Of a stretch of 64,000 nucleotides of DNA, positions 18,772-29,245 are shown one piece after another. Origin of the DNA: Novosphingobium malaysiense (lineage in GTDB: Bacteria; Pseudomonadota; Alphaproteobacteria; Sphingomonadales; Sphingomonadaceae); assembly GCF_000802225.1 (NCBI RefSeq), contig NZ_JTDI01000003.1, positions 558,001 to 622,000 of the forward strand, written 5' to 3'. Positions within the stretch are counted from its first letter, which is position 1. Each line of letters begins with the position of its first letter. The translations under genes and the position numbers were made by a program. The notes below the pieces were generated by a model. The model was not told the origin of the DNA and made no database searches. It saw only the letters and a program-made list of their open reading frames with translations.

Positions 18772-21050
18772 CAGAAAGCCTGCCCGATGGAGACATAGAC
18801 ATTGATGCGCGCTTCGCCGGGCTGCCGGTTGATCGGCGTTGCGACGTCGAGGCGGATCGGGCCGAAGTTCGTATAGAAGCGTCCCCCAAGGCCGACGCCA
18901 TACCGCAGGTCGGAGAACTGCGGCATGGTTTCCCGATAGGCCTGCCCGGCATCGACGAAGGCGACCACGCCGTAGTTGCCGAAACGATAGCGCGCTTCCA
19001 CGGACGCCTCGTTCAGGCTGCGGCCGCCGATCGGCTTGCCGTCAGGTGCCTGTTCGCCGAGGCCCTGGTACGCATAGCCGCGGACCGAACCGCCGCCACC
19101 GGCATAGAGCCGCCGCGAAGGCGCGATGTCGTAAAGACCGACCCCCTGGATGGTGCCAAGTCTCACGCGACCGGCCAACACCAGGCTGTCGCTGACGGAA
19201 AAATAGGTTGAGCCGTCGATCCGGGCGCGAACGTAAGGGTTGAATCCCTTGTTCACCGTTGCTTCCGGCTGCACGAGCGCAGTCAGGCGATAGCCCTCCG
19301 TGGGGTTCAGCAGATCGTCGGTGGTGTCGAATCCCAGCTGACCGTTTACGCCGGCGATGTAGTAGGTGCGCCGCTTGCGGTCGCCGGTTTCGGCATTGTA
19401 GTCGGTTTCGGCCGTGGCGAGCAGTTCCACCCCGTAGGCGTAGGTATATCGCTTTTGCCAGATCGGCGTCGAATCGCGGCTGATGCGGGCGGCAAGGCGG
19501 CCGGTATAGGCGCTGTAGGCATCGTAGTTGTTGTGGAAGGCCTCCGCCTTCACTTCGAAGGTGCGGTCGCGCTTGCCCGCGTTGGACCGGCGGAACGTGA
19601 CGCCCGCCCCCTGTTGCTGCGTACCGGCGATGGCATGGCCGATCAGCGCACCTTCGGGGGGGAACAGGTTGCGGTGGGTCCAGGACGCTTCTGCGGTGAA
19701 CCCCTCGCCCGCGGCATAGCCGAGGGACCCTGCAATGGTACGAGGCGGTCCGGCTTCCTGGTGGACGTGCAGAGTCACGTATTCGCTGTCGTTCCCTGCC
19801 GGTTCCCCGGTTTGCACCGGCTCGACCGAGACGGCCTTGAAAAGATTCGTGGCGACCAGCGCCTTGCGCAGGTCGTCGACCTTGCGGCTGTCGTAGAGTT
19901 CCCCGCGCTTGAAGCGGGAGAGGACGCGGATGTGCTCGGCATTGAAAGCGAGATCGCCGTCCGTGGTAAATCCGTCGAAGCGACCGCGCGGCCCTGTCTT
20001 GACCGGCAGGGTATAGACGCCATCGCCGGTATCGCGATCGAGGAGGATGTCGCGATCCCCGACTTCGGCGAAGGGATAGCCGTTCTCCGGAAGCGCCACG
20101 GCAATCTGCGCTTCCGCTCCCTGAACGCGCTCGGCGATGATCGGTTGTCCCACTTCCAGCGCCAGGTTATCCTTGATCAGGTCGGGGGGCTCGGTGGGAT
20201 CTGCATCGATGACAATGTCGGAAAAGACATAACGCTTGCCCGGCGTCACCGACAGCCTCGCGGTCAGTTCCTTGTTGCTTTCATCACGGGAGGGAACAAT
20301 GCGTCCCCTTATCTCCGGCGAGAACCAACCCTCGGATTCGAGGATCGTCTGCAGCAACTGCTGATCCTCGTTCAGCCGCGCGCGGATCATGGCCGCATTC
20401 GCCGCCTTGCCATCGCCCTTCTTGAGGGCGGAGAGCGAATTGAATTCGCCCTTCATGTCGGTGTCCGATTCCTTGTCCGCCGTCGCGAGACCTTCGACAT
20501 CGACCTTGTAGGCGACCTCCACCTGTTCCTGGTCCGCGGCGTCCTTCGCAAACTCCACAGGCGTAACTTCGAACTGATCGAGCGGCGGTAGCGGTGCGAC
20601 GAGCTCAGTATCGCGCACCGGCGCATCGCCGATTTCCTCGGTGGCGTCTTCGTCGGATAGCGCGGGCGTGGCGAGCGGGGGAGCCTGGCCTTCCGAAGGC
20701 TCGGCGTCTGATTGCTGTTCGGCCAGCCTGCGCTCGAACGCCTCGATGGTTTCCAGGGGCTTGTCCAGTTCGGGATCGTCCTCGGCGTCCAGCGGCGGAA
20801 CGAGAGTCTCGAACTCGTTGTCCGGTATCACCGGTTCGACTTCTGGCAATGTCACGTCCGAAGGAGGCTGAGGCGGTCGCACGTCGTCGCCCGCGTCCGG
20901 GACCTGTTCACCCATCGCGGGCTGCTGTGCACGAGTATCGCCGGTATCCTGCGCAGAGGCAGGTGCGCTCGTTAGTGCCAGCGCCATAGAAATTGCAAGA
21001 AGTCCTCCCCCGCACCACAGATTCGGGGAACAAGTCCGCGGGTGATTCAT
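18771..21050 (-). CDS. tamA: Outer-membrane barrel protein TamA (BamA/Omp85 family)
   Basis: A 759-residue Omp85-family protein. A signal peptide (cleavage probably after APASA, residue 33) precedes an unusually long acidic, Pro/Glu-rich region (to about residue 160), then POTRA domains and a C-terminal 16-stranded barrel with the family loop VRGYAYQGLG and a final strand ending in Phe (YVSIGQAF). It works with TamB, the next gene, in outer-membrane biogenesis. The start was placed at the ATG at 21050 (MNHPRTCSPN), which gives a standard signal peptide; an ATG at 21062 and a TTG at 21068 are alternatives. Confidence 0.93.
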   Translation of the reverse strand: MNHPRTCSPNLWCGGGLLAISMALALTSAPASAQDTGDTRAQQPAMGEQVPDAGDDVRPPQPPSDVTLPEVEPVIPDNEFETLVPPLDAEDDPELDKPLETIEAFERRLAEQQSDAEPSEGQAPPLATPALSDEDATEEIGDAPVRDTELVAPLPPLDQFEVTPVEFAKDAADQEQVEVAYKVDVEGLATADKESDTDMKGEFNSLSALKKGDGKAANAAMIRARLNEDQQLLQTILESEGWFSPEIRGRIVPSRDESNKELTARLSVTPGKRYVFSDIVIDADPTEPPDLIKDNLALEVGQPIIAERVQGAEAQIAVALPENGYPFAEVGDRDILLDRDTGDGVYTLPVKTGPRGRFDGFTTDGDLAFNAEHIRVLSRFKRGELYDSRKVDDLRKALVATNLFKAVSVEPVQTGEPAGNDSEYVTLHVHQEAGPPRTIAGSLGYAAGEGFTAEASWTHRNLFPPEGALIGHAIAGTQQQGAGVTFRRSNAGKRDRTFEVKAEAFHNNYDAYSAYTGRLAARISRDSTPIWQKRYTYAYGVELLATAETDYNAETGDRKRRTYYIAGVNGQLGFDTTDDLLNPTEGYRLTALVQPEATVNKGFNPYVRARIDGSTYFSVSDSLVLAGRVRLGTIQGVGLYDIAPSRRLYAGGGGSVRGYAYQGLGEQAPDGKPIGGRSLNEASVEARYRFGNYGVVAFVDAGQAYRETMPQFSDLRYGVGLGGRFYTNFGPIRLDVATPINRQPGEARINVYVSIGQAF

Positions 21051-21170
21051 TAGCCAGACCATGAGCAACGCGACGAATCACCCCTTCTACTTCGACTGCG
21101 GGACACAGAAAGCTTCCCCAGCTTTGCTATCGCATTGCAACAAAGAATGTTCCCGCGCAGACTTGATCGC

Positions 21171-22220
21171 ATGACGAAAAACGATCCCCAGGCTTCCGAT
21201 CTTCCTCCCGGTGCCACGGCGACCACGCCCTGGTCCATGCCGAAAGCCGCTTGGTACAAGGTGTTCAAACGCGTCTGGGTTATGACGGGTTTTCACGAAC
21301 TCGGGCTACTTTCGGCAGGTCTCGCGTTCTATACATTCCTAGCCATTACGCCCCTGATCGCCAGCACGGTGATGATCTACGGCCTGGTGGGCAACGTTCA
21401 TACCGTTAGCAAGCAGATGGAAAAACTGGCGCAAGTGCTGCCGCCCGATGCCGCCCATGTGCTCGAAACGCAGTTGATGCAGATCGTGTCGACCAGTTCC
21501 AGCGTCACCGGCATTGCCCTGGCAATCGCCCTGTTGTTCGCCATATTCGGCGGGATGCGTGCCGCGAGCGGGATGATCAGTGCCCTCAACATCATCAATG
21601 ACGAGCGAGAGACGCGCAGCATTGTCGCCCTCTACGCGCGGGCCGCATCCCTGACGCTCGCGGCGATTCTCATCGCGCTGACCGGTGTCCTGGCCGGCGG
21701 TGTGTTCGCGTGGCTCCAGACGCAGACAAGTGTCTATCTGGGGGGAGCAACACAGACATTGTTCAAGCTCCTGACCTGGATCGCCGCGATCGCCCTTGGC
21801 AGCGCCGGGTTTGCCATCATCATGCGCTATGGCCCCGACCGACGCCCCGCCAAATGGCGTTGGCTGACGCCGGGGTCGGTGGTGGCCACGCTGCTATGGA
21901 TCGTCATCTCGTTCGGGTTCTCGCTCTATGTCGCGTACATCAGCGACTACAACGCGATGTACGGGTCGTTGTCGGCAATCGTCGTGTTCCTGATGTGGTT
22001 GTTTCTCTCGGCCTATGGCGTCCTGGTCGGCGCCTTGCTCAATGCGGAGATAGAAAGGCAGACCTACTGCGACACGACGGCAGGTCCTGCGCGGCCGCCG
22101 GGTGAGCGTGGCGCGGTTCTGGCAGACGTGGTCGATGATGCCGTGCCCTCGCTTCGCGACCTGCAAAAACGAAAGGCGCGGCGCGCCGACGTCGAACGCA
22201 AACATGCCACGCCGGACTGA
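21171..22220 (+). CDS. YihY/BrkB-family inner-membrane protein
   Basis: A 349-residue polytopic protein of the YihY/virulence factor BrkB family, with six membrane helices. The family signature is visible near the first helix (GFHELGLLSAGLAFYTFLAITPL) and in later segments (GSVVATLLWIVISFGFSLYVAY, then NAMYGSLSAIVVFLMWLFLSAY). The function is not settled; earlier reports of ribonuclease activity in this family were not upheld. The start at 21171 (MTKNDPQ) is preferred; a TTG at 21135 and an ATG at 21147 are in frame. It is divergent from tamA over about 120 bases and convergent with the kinase gene (2-base gap). Confidence 0.88.
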   Translation: MTKNDPQASDLPPGATATTPWSMPKAAWYKVFKRVWVMTGFHELGLLSAGLAFYTFLAITPLIASTVMIYGLVGNVHTVSKQMEKLAQVLPPDAAHVLETQLMQIVSTSSSVTGIALAIALLFAIFGGMRAASGMISALNIINDERETRSIVALYARAASLTLAAILIALTGVLAGGVFAWLQTQTSVYLGGATQTLFKLLTWIAAIALGSAGFAIIMRYGPDRRPAKWRWLTPGSVVATLLWIVISFGFSLYVAYISDYNAMYGSLSAIVVFLMWLFLSAYGVLVGALLNAEIERQTYCDTTAGPARPPGERGAVLADVVDDAVPSLRDLQKRKARRADVERKHATPD

Positions 22221-22222
22221 CC

Positions 22223-23047
22223 TCAGCGCTTGTGTACGATCTCCAGAGGTTGCCGAAGGGAATCGAGCCTGATCAACAGGTCGGCGCGCTGGGGCATCTC
22301 TGACAGTATATGGCGCGTCAGCCGCTCGTAATGGGCAATGAAGCGGGCAACTGCCGCCGCATCCATTATCCGCGCGCCAGGATCTGCAAGCGCCGCGAGA
22401 TCGCGTTCCTGTTCCAGCCGCCAGTCGTGGACAACCTCGAAACCCGGAGCGGCCAGCAGCACCAGTCGGTCCATGCGCGCAAACAGCTCCTGGTATGGCC
22501 CGGCCAGAGCGTCGTTGACGTAGGCGCGCCAGATGCCCTCGCTATCCTCGCGCGCCTCCAGGGAATTGACGGGCAGCAGCAGGTCTTCCGGAGGCTGGGG
22601 CTGCGCACCGACGCACCACCCCTCGAACAGCAGCACTTCGCAACCGGCCGGGGCACGGCCCCACAGGTCCATGGAGACGCGGTCGTCCCTGCCCTTGTCG
22701 AAACGCGGCAGACGAGCGCCCTTGCCTTGCCGCAATGCGTCGATCACGGACAGGCCAAGGGCGATGTCGTGCGTGCCCGGGACGCCGCGCGTGGCAAGCA
22801 ATGGGTGTACCTCGCGGGCCAATGCCTGCCGGTCCGCATGGGTGAGATAGAGATCGTCGATGGAAAGCGCAGCTGCCCGCAAACCTTCACCCGTGCAGGC
22901 ATCCAGAACGCCGCTGGCCAGCGTGGTCTTTCCCGAGCCCTGCGCCCCGCACAGTCCCATGACCACCGGTCGGTGCGAGCACGCGTCCAGCGCCGCTTTC
23001 ATTTGCGCCGTGACGGCTTCGACAACGCGAGGATGGGCCGCGCTCAT
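22223..23047 (-). CDS. P-loop kinase, D-glycerate 3-kinase-like
   Basis: A 274-residue P-loop kinase with Walker A GAQGSGKT (34-41), an acidic SIDDLYLT motif, RGVPGTHD and RFDKGRDDR. These features match the GLYK/Tda10 group, related to uridine kinase and pantothenate kinase; plant members make 3-phosphoglycerate from D-glycerate. The substrate here is inferred only from family. It is the last gene of a three-gene operon, overlapping the MEKHLA gene as ATGA. Confidence 0.8.
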   Translation of the reverse strand: MSAAHPRVVEAVTAQMKAALDACSHRPVVMGLCGAQGSGKTTLASGVLDACTGEGLRAAALSIDDLYLTHADRQALAREVHPLLATRGVPGTHDIALGLSVIDALRQGKGARLPRFDKGRDDRVSMDLWGRAPAGCEVLLFEGWCVGAQPQPPEDLLLPVNSLEAREDSEGIWRAYVNDALAGPYQELFARMDRLVLLAAPGFEVVHDWRLEQERDLAALADPGARIMDAAAVARFIAHYERLTRHILSEMPQRADLLIRLDSLRQPLEIVHKR

Positions 23048-23499
23048 GGCGCGAAGCAGGCGGCCTGGCCGTGTACCTTGCCGTGAGCGTCGGTCAGTTC
23101 CCAGACGACTGCCGGCCCGATCCGGAAGCGGCGCCCCTTCGCACTGATGCGGATACCCGCATAGTCGTCGATGAAGCCATTCTCCCGCACCCGGTCGAGC
23201 AGTTCCTGGCGTTCCTCGCGCAAGGGTGCCTCGGCCGAGAGCCGCGAAGGCATGCGGGTAAACATTTCGACGTCGACTTCGAAGGCTGCAAGCGCGGCGG
23301 CGTTTCCGAAGAAGAAGATCGGATCCGCCTCCGTCCCGTGCGCGACGATGGCCTGCGGAGCGGCCCAGAGCGCAGCGACCGGGTCCTCGGAGGCCGAGAC
23401 CAGCGGACGTCCGAGGAGCCGGAAATGGCTTTCGGCGATCAGACGGATGCGGGCCGCCCTTTCGGGCGTGCGATAGATATCCGGAACCGGCGCTGTCAC
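23044..23499 (-). CDS. MEKHLA-domain protein
   Basis: A 151-residue protein that consists of a MEKHLA domain, a PAS-related fold first noted in plant HD-ZIP III regulators and found alone in some bacteria. Visible features: FFFGNAAALAAFE, MPSRLSAE and the C-terminal GRRFRIGPAVVWELTD. The start is taken as the GTG at 23499, which overlaps the TetR stop as GTGA; upstream in-frame residues belong to the opposite or overlapping frame. The domain may sense a small ligand or redox state, but this is inference. It lies between a TetR regulator and a glycerate-kinase-like gene. Confidence 0.78.
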   Translation of the reverse strand: MTAPVPDIYRTPERAARIRLIAESHFRLLGRPLVSASEDPVAALWAAPQAIVAHGTEADPIFFFGNAAALAAFEVDVEMFTRMPSRLSAEAPLREERQELLDRVRENGFIDDYAGIRISAKGRRFRIGPAVVWELTDAHGKVHGQAACFAP

Positions 23500-24170
23500 G
23501 CCACCTCGACCGCAGAGGGAACCGGCTCGGCGGCCCGCTCTGCAGAGCGTACCGAGCGCAGCACGAAGCCGGTATAGAACTCGGTCAGGGCTTCGAGCGA
23601 ATAGTCCGCCATGGCATCGAGCGGCGATCCGTCCTCGTGGCGATACCAGTCGGCCCCGGTATTGAGCATGCGCATGATGGTCGAGATCATCAGGTAACTG
23701 TCGATACCGGCATGGAACAGGCCCTCGCGCACACCCTGCTCCAGCACGTCGCGCCACGCATCGAAGGTTTCCTTGCGCGCCTTGATCAGGTCGAGGAAAT
23801 CGGGGTTGCGCCGAAACACCTTGCGCTCGTTGAAGATGACCGCATAGGCCTCGATCCGTTCGGCCAGCGCGGCCAGCTCCTCGCGGATGAGAGTGACGAA
23901 CTTGGTCTCTGCATCGTGACCGGATCCCGCGATGCGCAGGGCCCTTTCGCGCTGGTCCAGCACCGCGTCGCGGACGACTTCGGCAAGCATTTCCTCCTTC
24001 GTCGCGAAGTGATGGTAGAGGCTGCCCGAGAGGATGTTCACGTCATCGGCGATCTGGCGCACGGTCGTCGCTTCGAAGCCGTGTTCGGCGAAGCGCCGTG
24101 CCGCTGCGTCGAGGATTACCTGGCGGCGATCCGCATTCCTCCTGCGCACGCCTGTCTGCCGTTCCGCCAC
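23496..24170 (-). CDS. TetR-family transcriptional regulator
   Basis: A 224-residue regulator. The N-terminal helix-turn-helix is typical (ILDAAARRFAEHGFEATTVRQIADD followed by GSLYHHFATKEEML). The C-terminal ligand-binding part ends in a Pro/Ala-rich tail. The start is a GTG at 24170 with a good GGAAGG ribosome site. The gene is divergent from the quinohemoprotein dehydrogenase gene across 136 bases, so it may control that gene as well as its own operon. Confidence 0.92.
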   Translation of the reverse strand: MAERQTGVRRRNADRRQVILDAAARRFAEHGFEATTVRQIADDVNILSGSLYHHFATKEEMLAEVVRDAVLDQRERALRIAGSGHDAETKFVTLIREELAALAERIEAYAVIFNERKVFRRNPDFLDLIKARKETFDAWRDVLEQGVREGLFHAGIDSYLMISTIMRMLNTGADWYRHEDGSPLDAMADYSLEALTEFYTGFVLRSVRSAERAAEPVPSAVEVA

Positions 24171-24306
24171 CTGAGAACCTTCCTCCGTTGTGTTCCAGTA
24201 TCCGCCCTAGCAAGCGCGCGCCGGCAATGCGAGCCGGATGAGATACGATTTACAAAGGCTCAAAACGCCTTAGACAAGGGACAAAACACGTGGGAAGGGA
24301 AGCGGG

Positions 24307-26412
24307 ATGAAGCGCAAGTTCGGGTCGGTCATGGCAGCCACGGCGCTGGTTCTGGCCAGCACGCTCAGTGGATGCACGGCCCAGGCCGACGGCAACGGGG
24401 GATCGGGTGTCGATGTCGGGGGCGACGCGGACTGGACGGCCGTGGGCGGCGGCTTCGATGAAACCAGTTATTCTCGCCTCGACCAGATCGGCACCGGCAA
24501 TATCGACAAATTGGGGCTGGCCTGGTCGCTCGATCTTCCGGGTGAAGTCACGCTCGAAGCCACACCGCTCGAAGTGGACGGTACGCTCTATTTCACCGGC
24601 AGCTATGCCAAGGCCTACGCGGTCGATGCAAAGACCGGGAAGATCCTGTGGACCTACGATCCGGAGACGTGGAAGCACGATCCGATGGCCATGCATTTCT
24701 CGTTCGGCGCCAACCGCGGCATGGCCTACGAGGACGGCAAGGTCTTCGCGGCCTCGCTCGATGGCCGCGTCTTCGCGTTAGATGCCAAGACAGGCAAGGA
24801 ATTGTGGGTTTCGGAATCGATCCCCGAAGGCGCTCTCAACATCTCCACCGGCGCGCCGCGGGTGATGAACGGCAAGGTCATCATCGGCAACGGCGGCGCC
24901 GACTTCGGGGCACGCGGCTTCGTGACCGCCTTCGATTCCAATACCGGCAAGCTGCTCTGGCGCTTCTACACCACGCCCGGCACCGACGAGGACAACGCGG
25001 GCAAGCCGGCAATGGAGCTGGCCGCCAAGACCTGGGGGCCAGACCACCTCAAGGCCGGCGGCGGCGGCGGCACTGTCTGGAACGGCATGACCTACGATCC
25101 GGAACTCAACCGGATCTACATCGGCGTCGGCAATGCCGGCCCCTACGATCCCGACATCCGCGACCCCGGCAGCAAGGGCGACAACCTCTTCACCACCTCG
25201 ATCGTGGCGCTGGACGCCGATACCGGCAAATACATCTGGCACTACCAGGAAAACCAACGCGATTCCTGGGACTACAAGTCCACGCCCAATATCCAGATGG
25301 CGACGCTGACGATAGACGGAAAGCCGCGCAAGGTGCTGATGCACGCACCTACCAACGGGTTCTTCTACGTGCTCGACCGCCAGACCGGAAAGCTGGTGAA
25401 CGAGCCGGGCAAGACCACGCTCATCACCTGGGCCAAAGGCATCGACATGAAGACCGGCCGTCCGGTCGAAGAGCCTAATATCCGTTACGAAACGGGGCTC
25501 ACCAAGATGTGGCCCGGCACTATCGGCGGGCATAACTGGCAGGCGATGAGCTACAGCCCGAAGACCGGGCTCGTTTACATTCCGCAGCAGCAGATCGGCG
25601 CCCGCTTCTCACGCAAGGGTGGCTCGGAAAATGCCTTCAACGTCATGGGCCTGATGTTGGAGCCGATCACCGAAAAACCGGGTGACGGCCACGGCTATCT
25701 CGTGGCGTGGGATCCGGTGGCGCAAAAGGAAGTCTGGCGCGTCAAGCACAAGGGCCTGTGGAACGGCGGTACCCTTGCGACGGCCGGCGGGCTCGTATTC
25801 CAGGGCACGGCGACGGGCCATTTCAAGGCCTACGATGCGAAGAGCGGCAAGGAACTCTGGAGTTTCAACGCCGGGCTTGGCATCGTCGGTGCTCCGATGA
25901 GCTACAGCGTCGACGGCAAACAGTACGTTTCCGTGCTGGTCGGTTACGGCGGCACGACGGCAGCCTACGGCCACTTCATGGACATGGGTTACAAGTACGG
26001 CGTTCAACCCCGCCGCTTGCTGACTTTCGCCATCGGCGGCGACAAGTCGCTACCGCCCTCCCCGCCGCCGGACTTCACCGTCCATGCTCTCGATGATCCC
26101 GCGCTCACGCTTAACGAGGACGATGTCCTCGCCGGCCGGGCGCTCTCGGTCCAGTGTGCCGCTTGCCACGGCGTCGGCCTGCAGGCGACCGGAACCCCCG
26201 GCCCCGACTTGCGGGAATCGGCCATTGCCCTGGACCTCGACAACTTCAAAGCCTTGCTGCAATCGGGAGCCCTGATGTCGCGCGGGATGCCGAGGTTCGA
26301 GAACCTGACGGATGACCAGATTCGCCAGCTGCACGCCTATATCCGCGCGAAGGCACGCGAAGCGCTGGGCAAGCGGGAGAAGGACGATACGGCCCCTTCG
26401 GCCAAGCTTTGA
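24307..26412 (+). CDS. PQQ-dependent quinohemoprotein dehydrogenase (type II alcohol dehydrogenase-like)
   Basis: A 701-residue periplasmic oxidoreductase: a lipoprotein-type signal (LSGC, Cys23), an eight-bladed PQQ propeller (about 40-590; repeated Trp-docking segments such as DAKTGKELW; catalytic-site segment DSWDYKSTPN) and a C-terminal cytochrome c domain with haem motif CAACH (617-621). It should oxidise an alcohol and pass electrons through haem c to the respiratory chain. The adjacent Cys-Cys pair that forms the usual disulfide ring is missing; the equivalent region (about 128-139) reads MAMHFSFGANRG, and the protein has no Cys between residue 23 and the haem site. No pqq genes are in this window. 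Confidence 0.9.
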   Translation: MKRKFGSVMAATALVLASTLSGCTAQADGNGGSGVDVGGDADWTAVGGGFDETSYSRLDQIGTGNIDKLGLAWSLDLPGEVTLEATPLEVDGTLYFTGSYAKAYAVDAKTGKILWTYDPETWKHDPMAMHFSFGANRGMAYEDGKVFAASLDGRVFALDAKTGKELWVSESIPEGALNISTGAPRVMNGKVIIGNGGADFGARGFVTAFDSNTGKLLWRFYTTPGTDEDNAGKPAMELAAKTWGPDHLKAGGGGGTVWNGMTYDPELNRIYIGVGNAGPYDPDIRDPGSKGDNLFTTSIVALDADTGKYIWHYQENQRDSWDYKSTPNIQMATLTIDGKPRKVLMHAPTNGFFYVLDRQTGKLVNEPGKTTLITWAKGIDMKTGRPVEEPNIRYETGLTKMWPGTIGGHNWQAMSYSPKTGLVYIPQQQIGARFSRKGGSENAFNVMGLMLEPITEKPGDGHGYLVAWDPVAQKEVWRVKHKGLWNGGTLATAGGLVFQGTATGHFKAYDAKSGKELWSFNAGLGIVGAPMSYSVDGKQYVSVLVGYGGTTAAYGHFMDMGYKYGVQPRRLLTFAIGGDKSLPPSPPPDFTVHALDDPALTLNEDDVLAGRALSVQCAACHGVGLQATGTPGPDLRESAIALDLDNFKALLQSGALMSRGMPRFENLTDDQIRQLHAYIRAKAREALGKREKDDTAPSAKL

Positions 26413-26541
26413 AATCGTTCATCGTGCCAGCGATCAGCCCGCAACGCGGTTGAAGAGAACGCCAGTCCCAGCCTAGCTAACGCAGCATGAATTTGGGTCC
26501 GGTCGCCCTGCGCCGCGCCCCGAGAGAGGAAGGACCGAAAA

Positions 26542-27375
26542 ATGAGTGATGTTCTGGGCTACAAGGGCAAGCGCGTTATCGTCAGCGGCTGCTTCTCGGG
26601 CATGGGCGAAGCCACGGCCAAGATGCTCGTGGACCTCGGTGCCGAAGTGCACGGCTTCGACTTCAAGGAAAGCGCGGTGCCGATGGCGTCCTTCACCCAG
26701 ATCGACCTGCGCGATCCGGCGACGATCGAAGCGGCCGTGGCCAAGGTTGGCGGCAAGGTCGATGCGCTGTTCAACTGCGCCGGCCTTCCCGGCGGTGGCG
26801 GCTTCCCGCCGATGGACGTGATGAAGGTCAACTTCCTCGGCACCCGTCACCTTACCGAGCAGGTCGTTCCGCTGATGGGCGACAAGGGCGCGATCGTCTC
26901 GATCGCATCGACCGGCGGCCTCGGCTGGAGCCGCCGCATTCCCACCCACATGCAGCTCATGATGACCAAGGGCTTCCAGGGCGGCCTTGAATGGTGCGAA
27001 GCCAACATGGATCAGGTCTCGGAAGGCTATGCCTTCTCGAAGGAAGCCGTGATCTTGTGGACCCAGTTCATGGGCGCCCAGCTGATCAAGAAGGGCATTC
27101 GCATCAACTGCTCGCTGCCGTCGCCGACGCAGACGCCGATGATGAAGACCTTCCACGAGACCTCGGGCAAGGAAGTGGTCGATGCCGCTGCCGAACCGCT
27201 TGGCCGCTACACCACGCCGGAAGAACAGGCCGGTCCTCTGGTGCTGATCAACTCGGACCTCGCCAGCGTCGTCAACGGCATCGTCATGCCGGTCGATGGC
27301 GGCTTCATGGGCGGTCTTGCCACCGGCCAGGTCGACATCAGCAAGATGATGGGCGGCCAGAAGCAAGGCGCCTGA
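26542..27375 (+). CDS. Short-chain dehydrogenase/reductase (3-alpha-hydroxysteroid dehydrogenase/carbonyl reductase-like)
   Basis: A 277-residue classical-type SDR. The nucleotide-binding motif is SGCFSGMG, the NAG-type motif is NCAGLPG, and the catalytic pair is YAFSK after a Ser in SIASTGG. About 40 residues separate the catalytic Ser segment from the Tyr, as in the 3-alpha-HSD/carbonyl reductase subgroup, where this insertion replaces the dimer interface. The ribosome site (GAGAGGAAGG) is strong. The substrate is unknown. A terminator follows directly, so it is probably a single-gene transcript. Confidence 0.85.
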   Translation: MSDVLGYKGKRVIVSGCFSGMGEATAKMLVDLGAEVHGFDFKESAVPMASFTQIDLRDPATIEAAVAKVGGKVDALFNCAGLPGGGGFPPMDVMKVNFLGTRHLTEQVVPLMGDKGAIVSIASTGGLGWSRRIPTHMQLMMTKGFQGGLEWCEANMDQVSEGYAFSKEAVILWTQFMGAQLIKKGIRINCSLPSPTQTPMMKTFHETSGKEVVDAAAEPLGRYTTPEEQAGPLVLINSDLASVVNGIVMPVDGGFMGGLATGQVDISKMMGGQKQGA

Positions 27376-27395
27376 GCCTCGCTTTGCAAGACGGG

Positions 27396-27433
27396 AAAGG
27401 GCCGGATCTGCGGATCTGGCCCTTCGCTTTTCC
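27396..27433 (+). terminator. Intrinsic terminator after the SDR gene
   Basis: A 10-bp stem (GGGCCGGATC at 27399-27408 with GATCTGGCCC at 27413-27422, one G-T wobble, loop of four) flanked by AAA and TT, followed by CGCTTTTCC. It separates the SDR gene from the riboflavin genes. Confidence 0.8.
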
Positions 27434-27461
27434 ACACGCGGACAGACAATGGTTGCGTTAC

Positions 27462-27500
27462 GATGTGATTATCCCATATGGATTTCACATTTTGATGTGA
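27462..27500. promoter_or_regulatory. Repeated ATGTGA/TCACAT sites upstream of the ribB fusion gene
   Basis: TCACAT-TTTG-ATGTGA (27485-27500) is a perfect inverted repeat with a 4-base spacer, 13 bases before the start codon. A third half-site, GATGTGA, lies at 27462-27468, and CCATATGG sits between. The arrangement fits an operator with several half-sites, or an mRNA hairpin near the ribosome site. I see no FMN riboswitch here. Confidence 0.5.
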
Positions 27501-27513
27501 GCGAGTCATCCCT

Positions 27514-28821
<1,308 letters not shown>

Positions 28822-28822
28822 G

Positions 28823-29245
28823 ATGGCCCGTTTCCTGATTGTCGAAGCCCGATTCTACGACCACCTCAACGACATGCTTGTCAGCGGGGCCAAGGCCGCC
28901 CTTACGGGTGCCGGTCACAAGGTGGATGTCCTGACTGTCCCGGGCGCGCTGGAAATCCCCGGCGCGATCTCGCTGGCAGATGCCTCGGGCGAGTACGACG
29001 GCTACGTCGCCATCGGCGTCGTCATCCGCGGCGAGACCTACCACTTCGAAATCGTCGCCGGTGAGAGTGCCCGTGGGATCATGGCGCTGACCATGGACGG
29101 CATTGCCATCGGCAACGGCATCCTTACCGTGGAGAACGAGGATCAGGCGCTCGTGCGCGCCGATCCGGCGCAGAAGGACAAAGGCGGCGAAGCGGCCAAG
29201 GCGGCCATCGCCCTGCTTGAACTGAAGGAAAGATTTGGTGGCTGA
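28823..29245 (+). CDS. ribH: 6,7-dimethyl-8-ribityllumazine synthase
   Basis: A 140-residue lumazine synthase, the penultimate step of riboflavin synthesis, joining the RibB product with the pyrimidine from the RibA branch. Visible motifs: [25 protein letters not shown] with the catalytic His, and [14 protein letters not shown]. The start ATG at 28823 is one base after the ribB stop and gives the normal length; the frame is open further upstream but that part overlaps ribB. The next gene overlaps its 3' end by 8 bases. Confidence 0.95.
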   Translation: MARFLIVEARFYDHLNDMLVSGAKAALTGAGHKVDVLTVPGALEIPGAISLADASGEYDGYVAIGVVIRGETYHFEIVAGESARGIMALTMDGIAIGNGILTVENEDQALVRADPAQKDKGGEAAKAAIALLELKERFGG

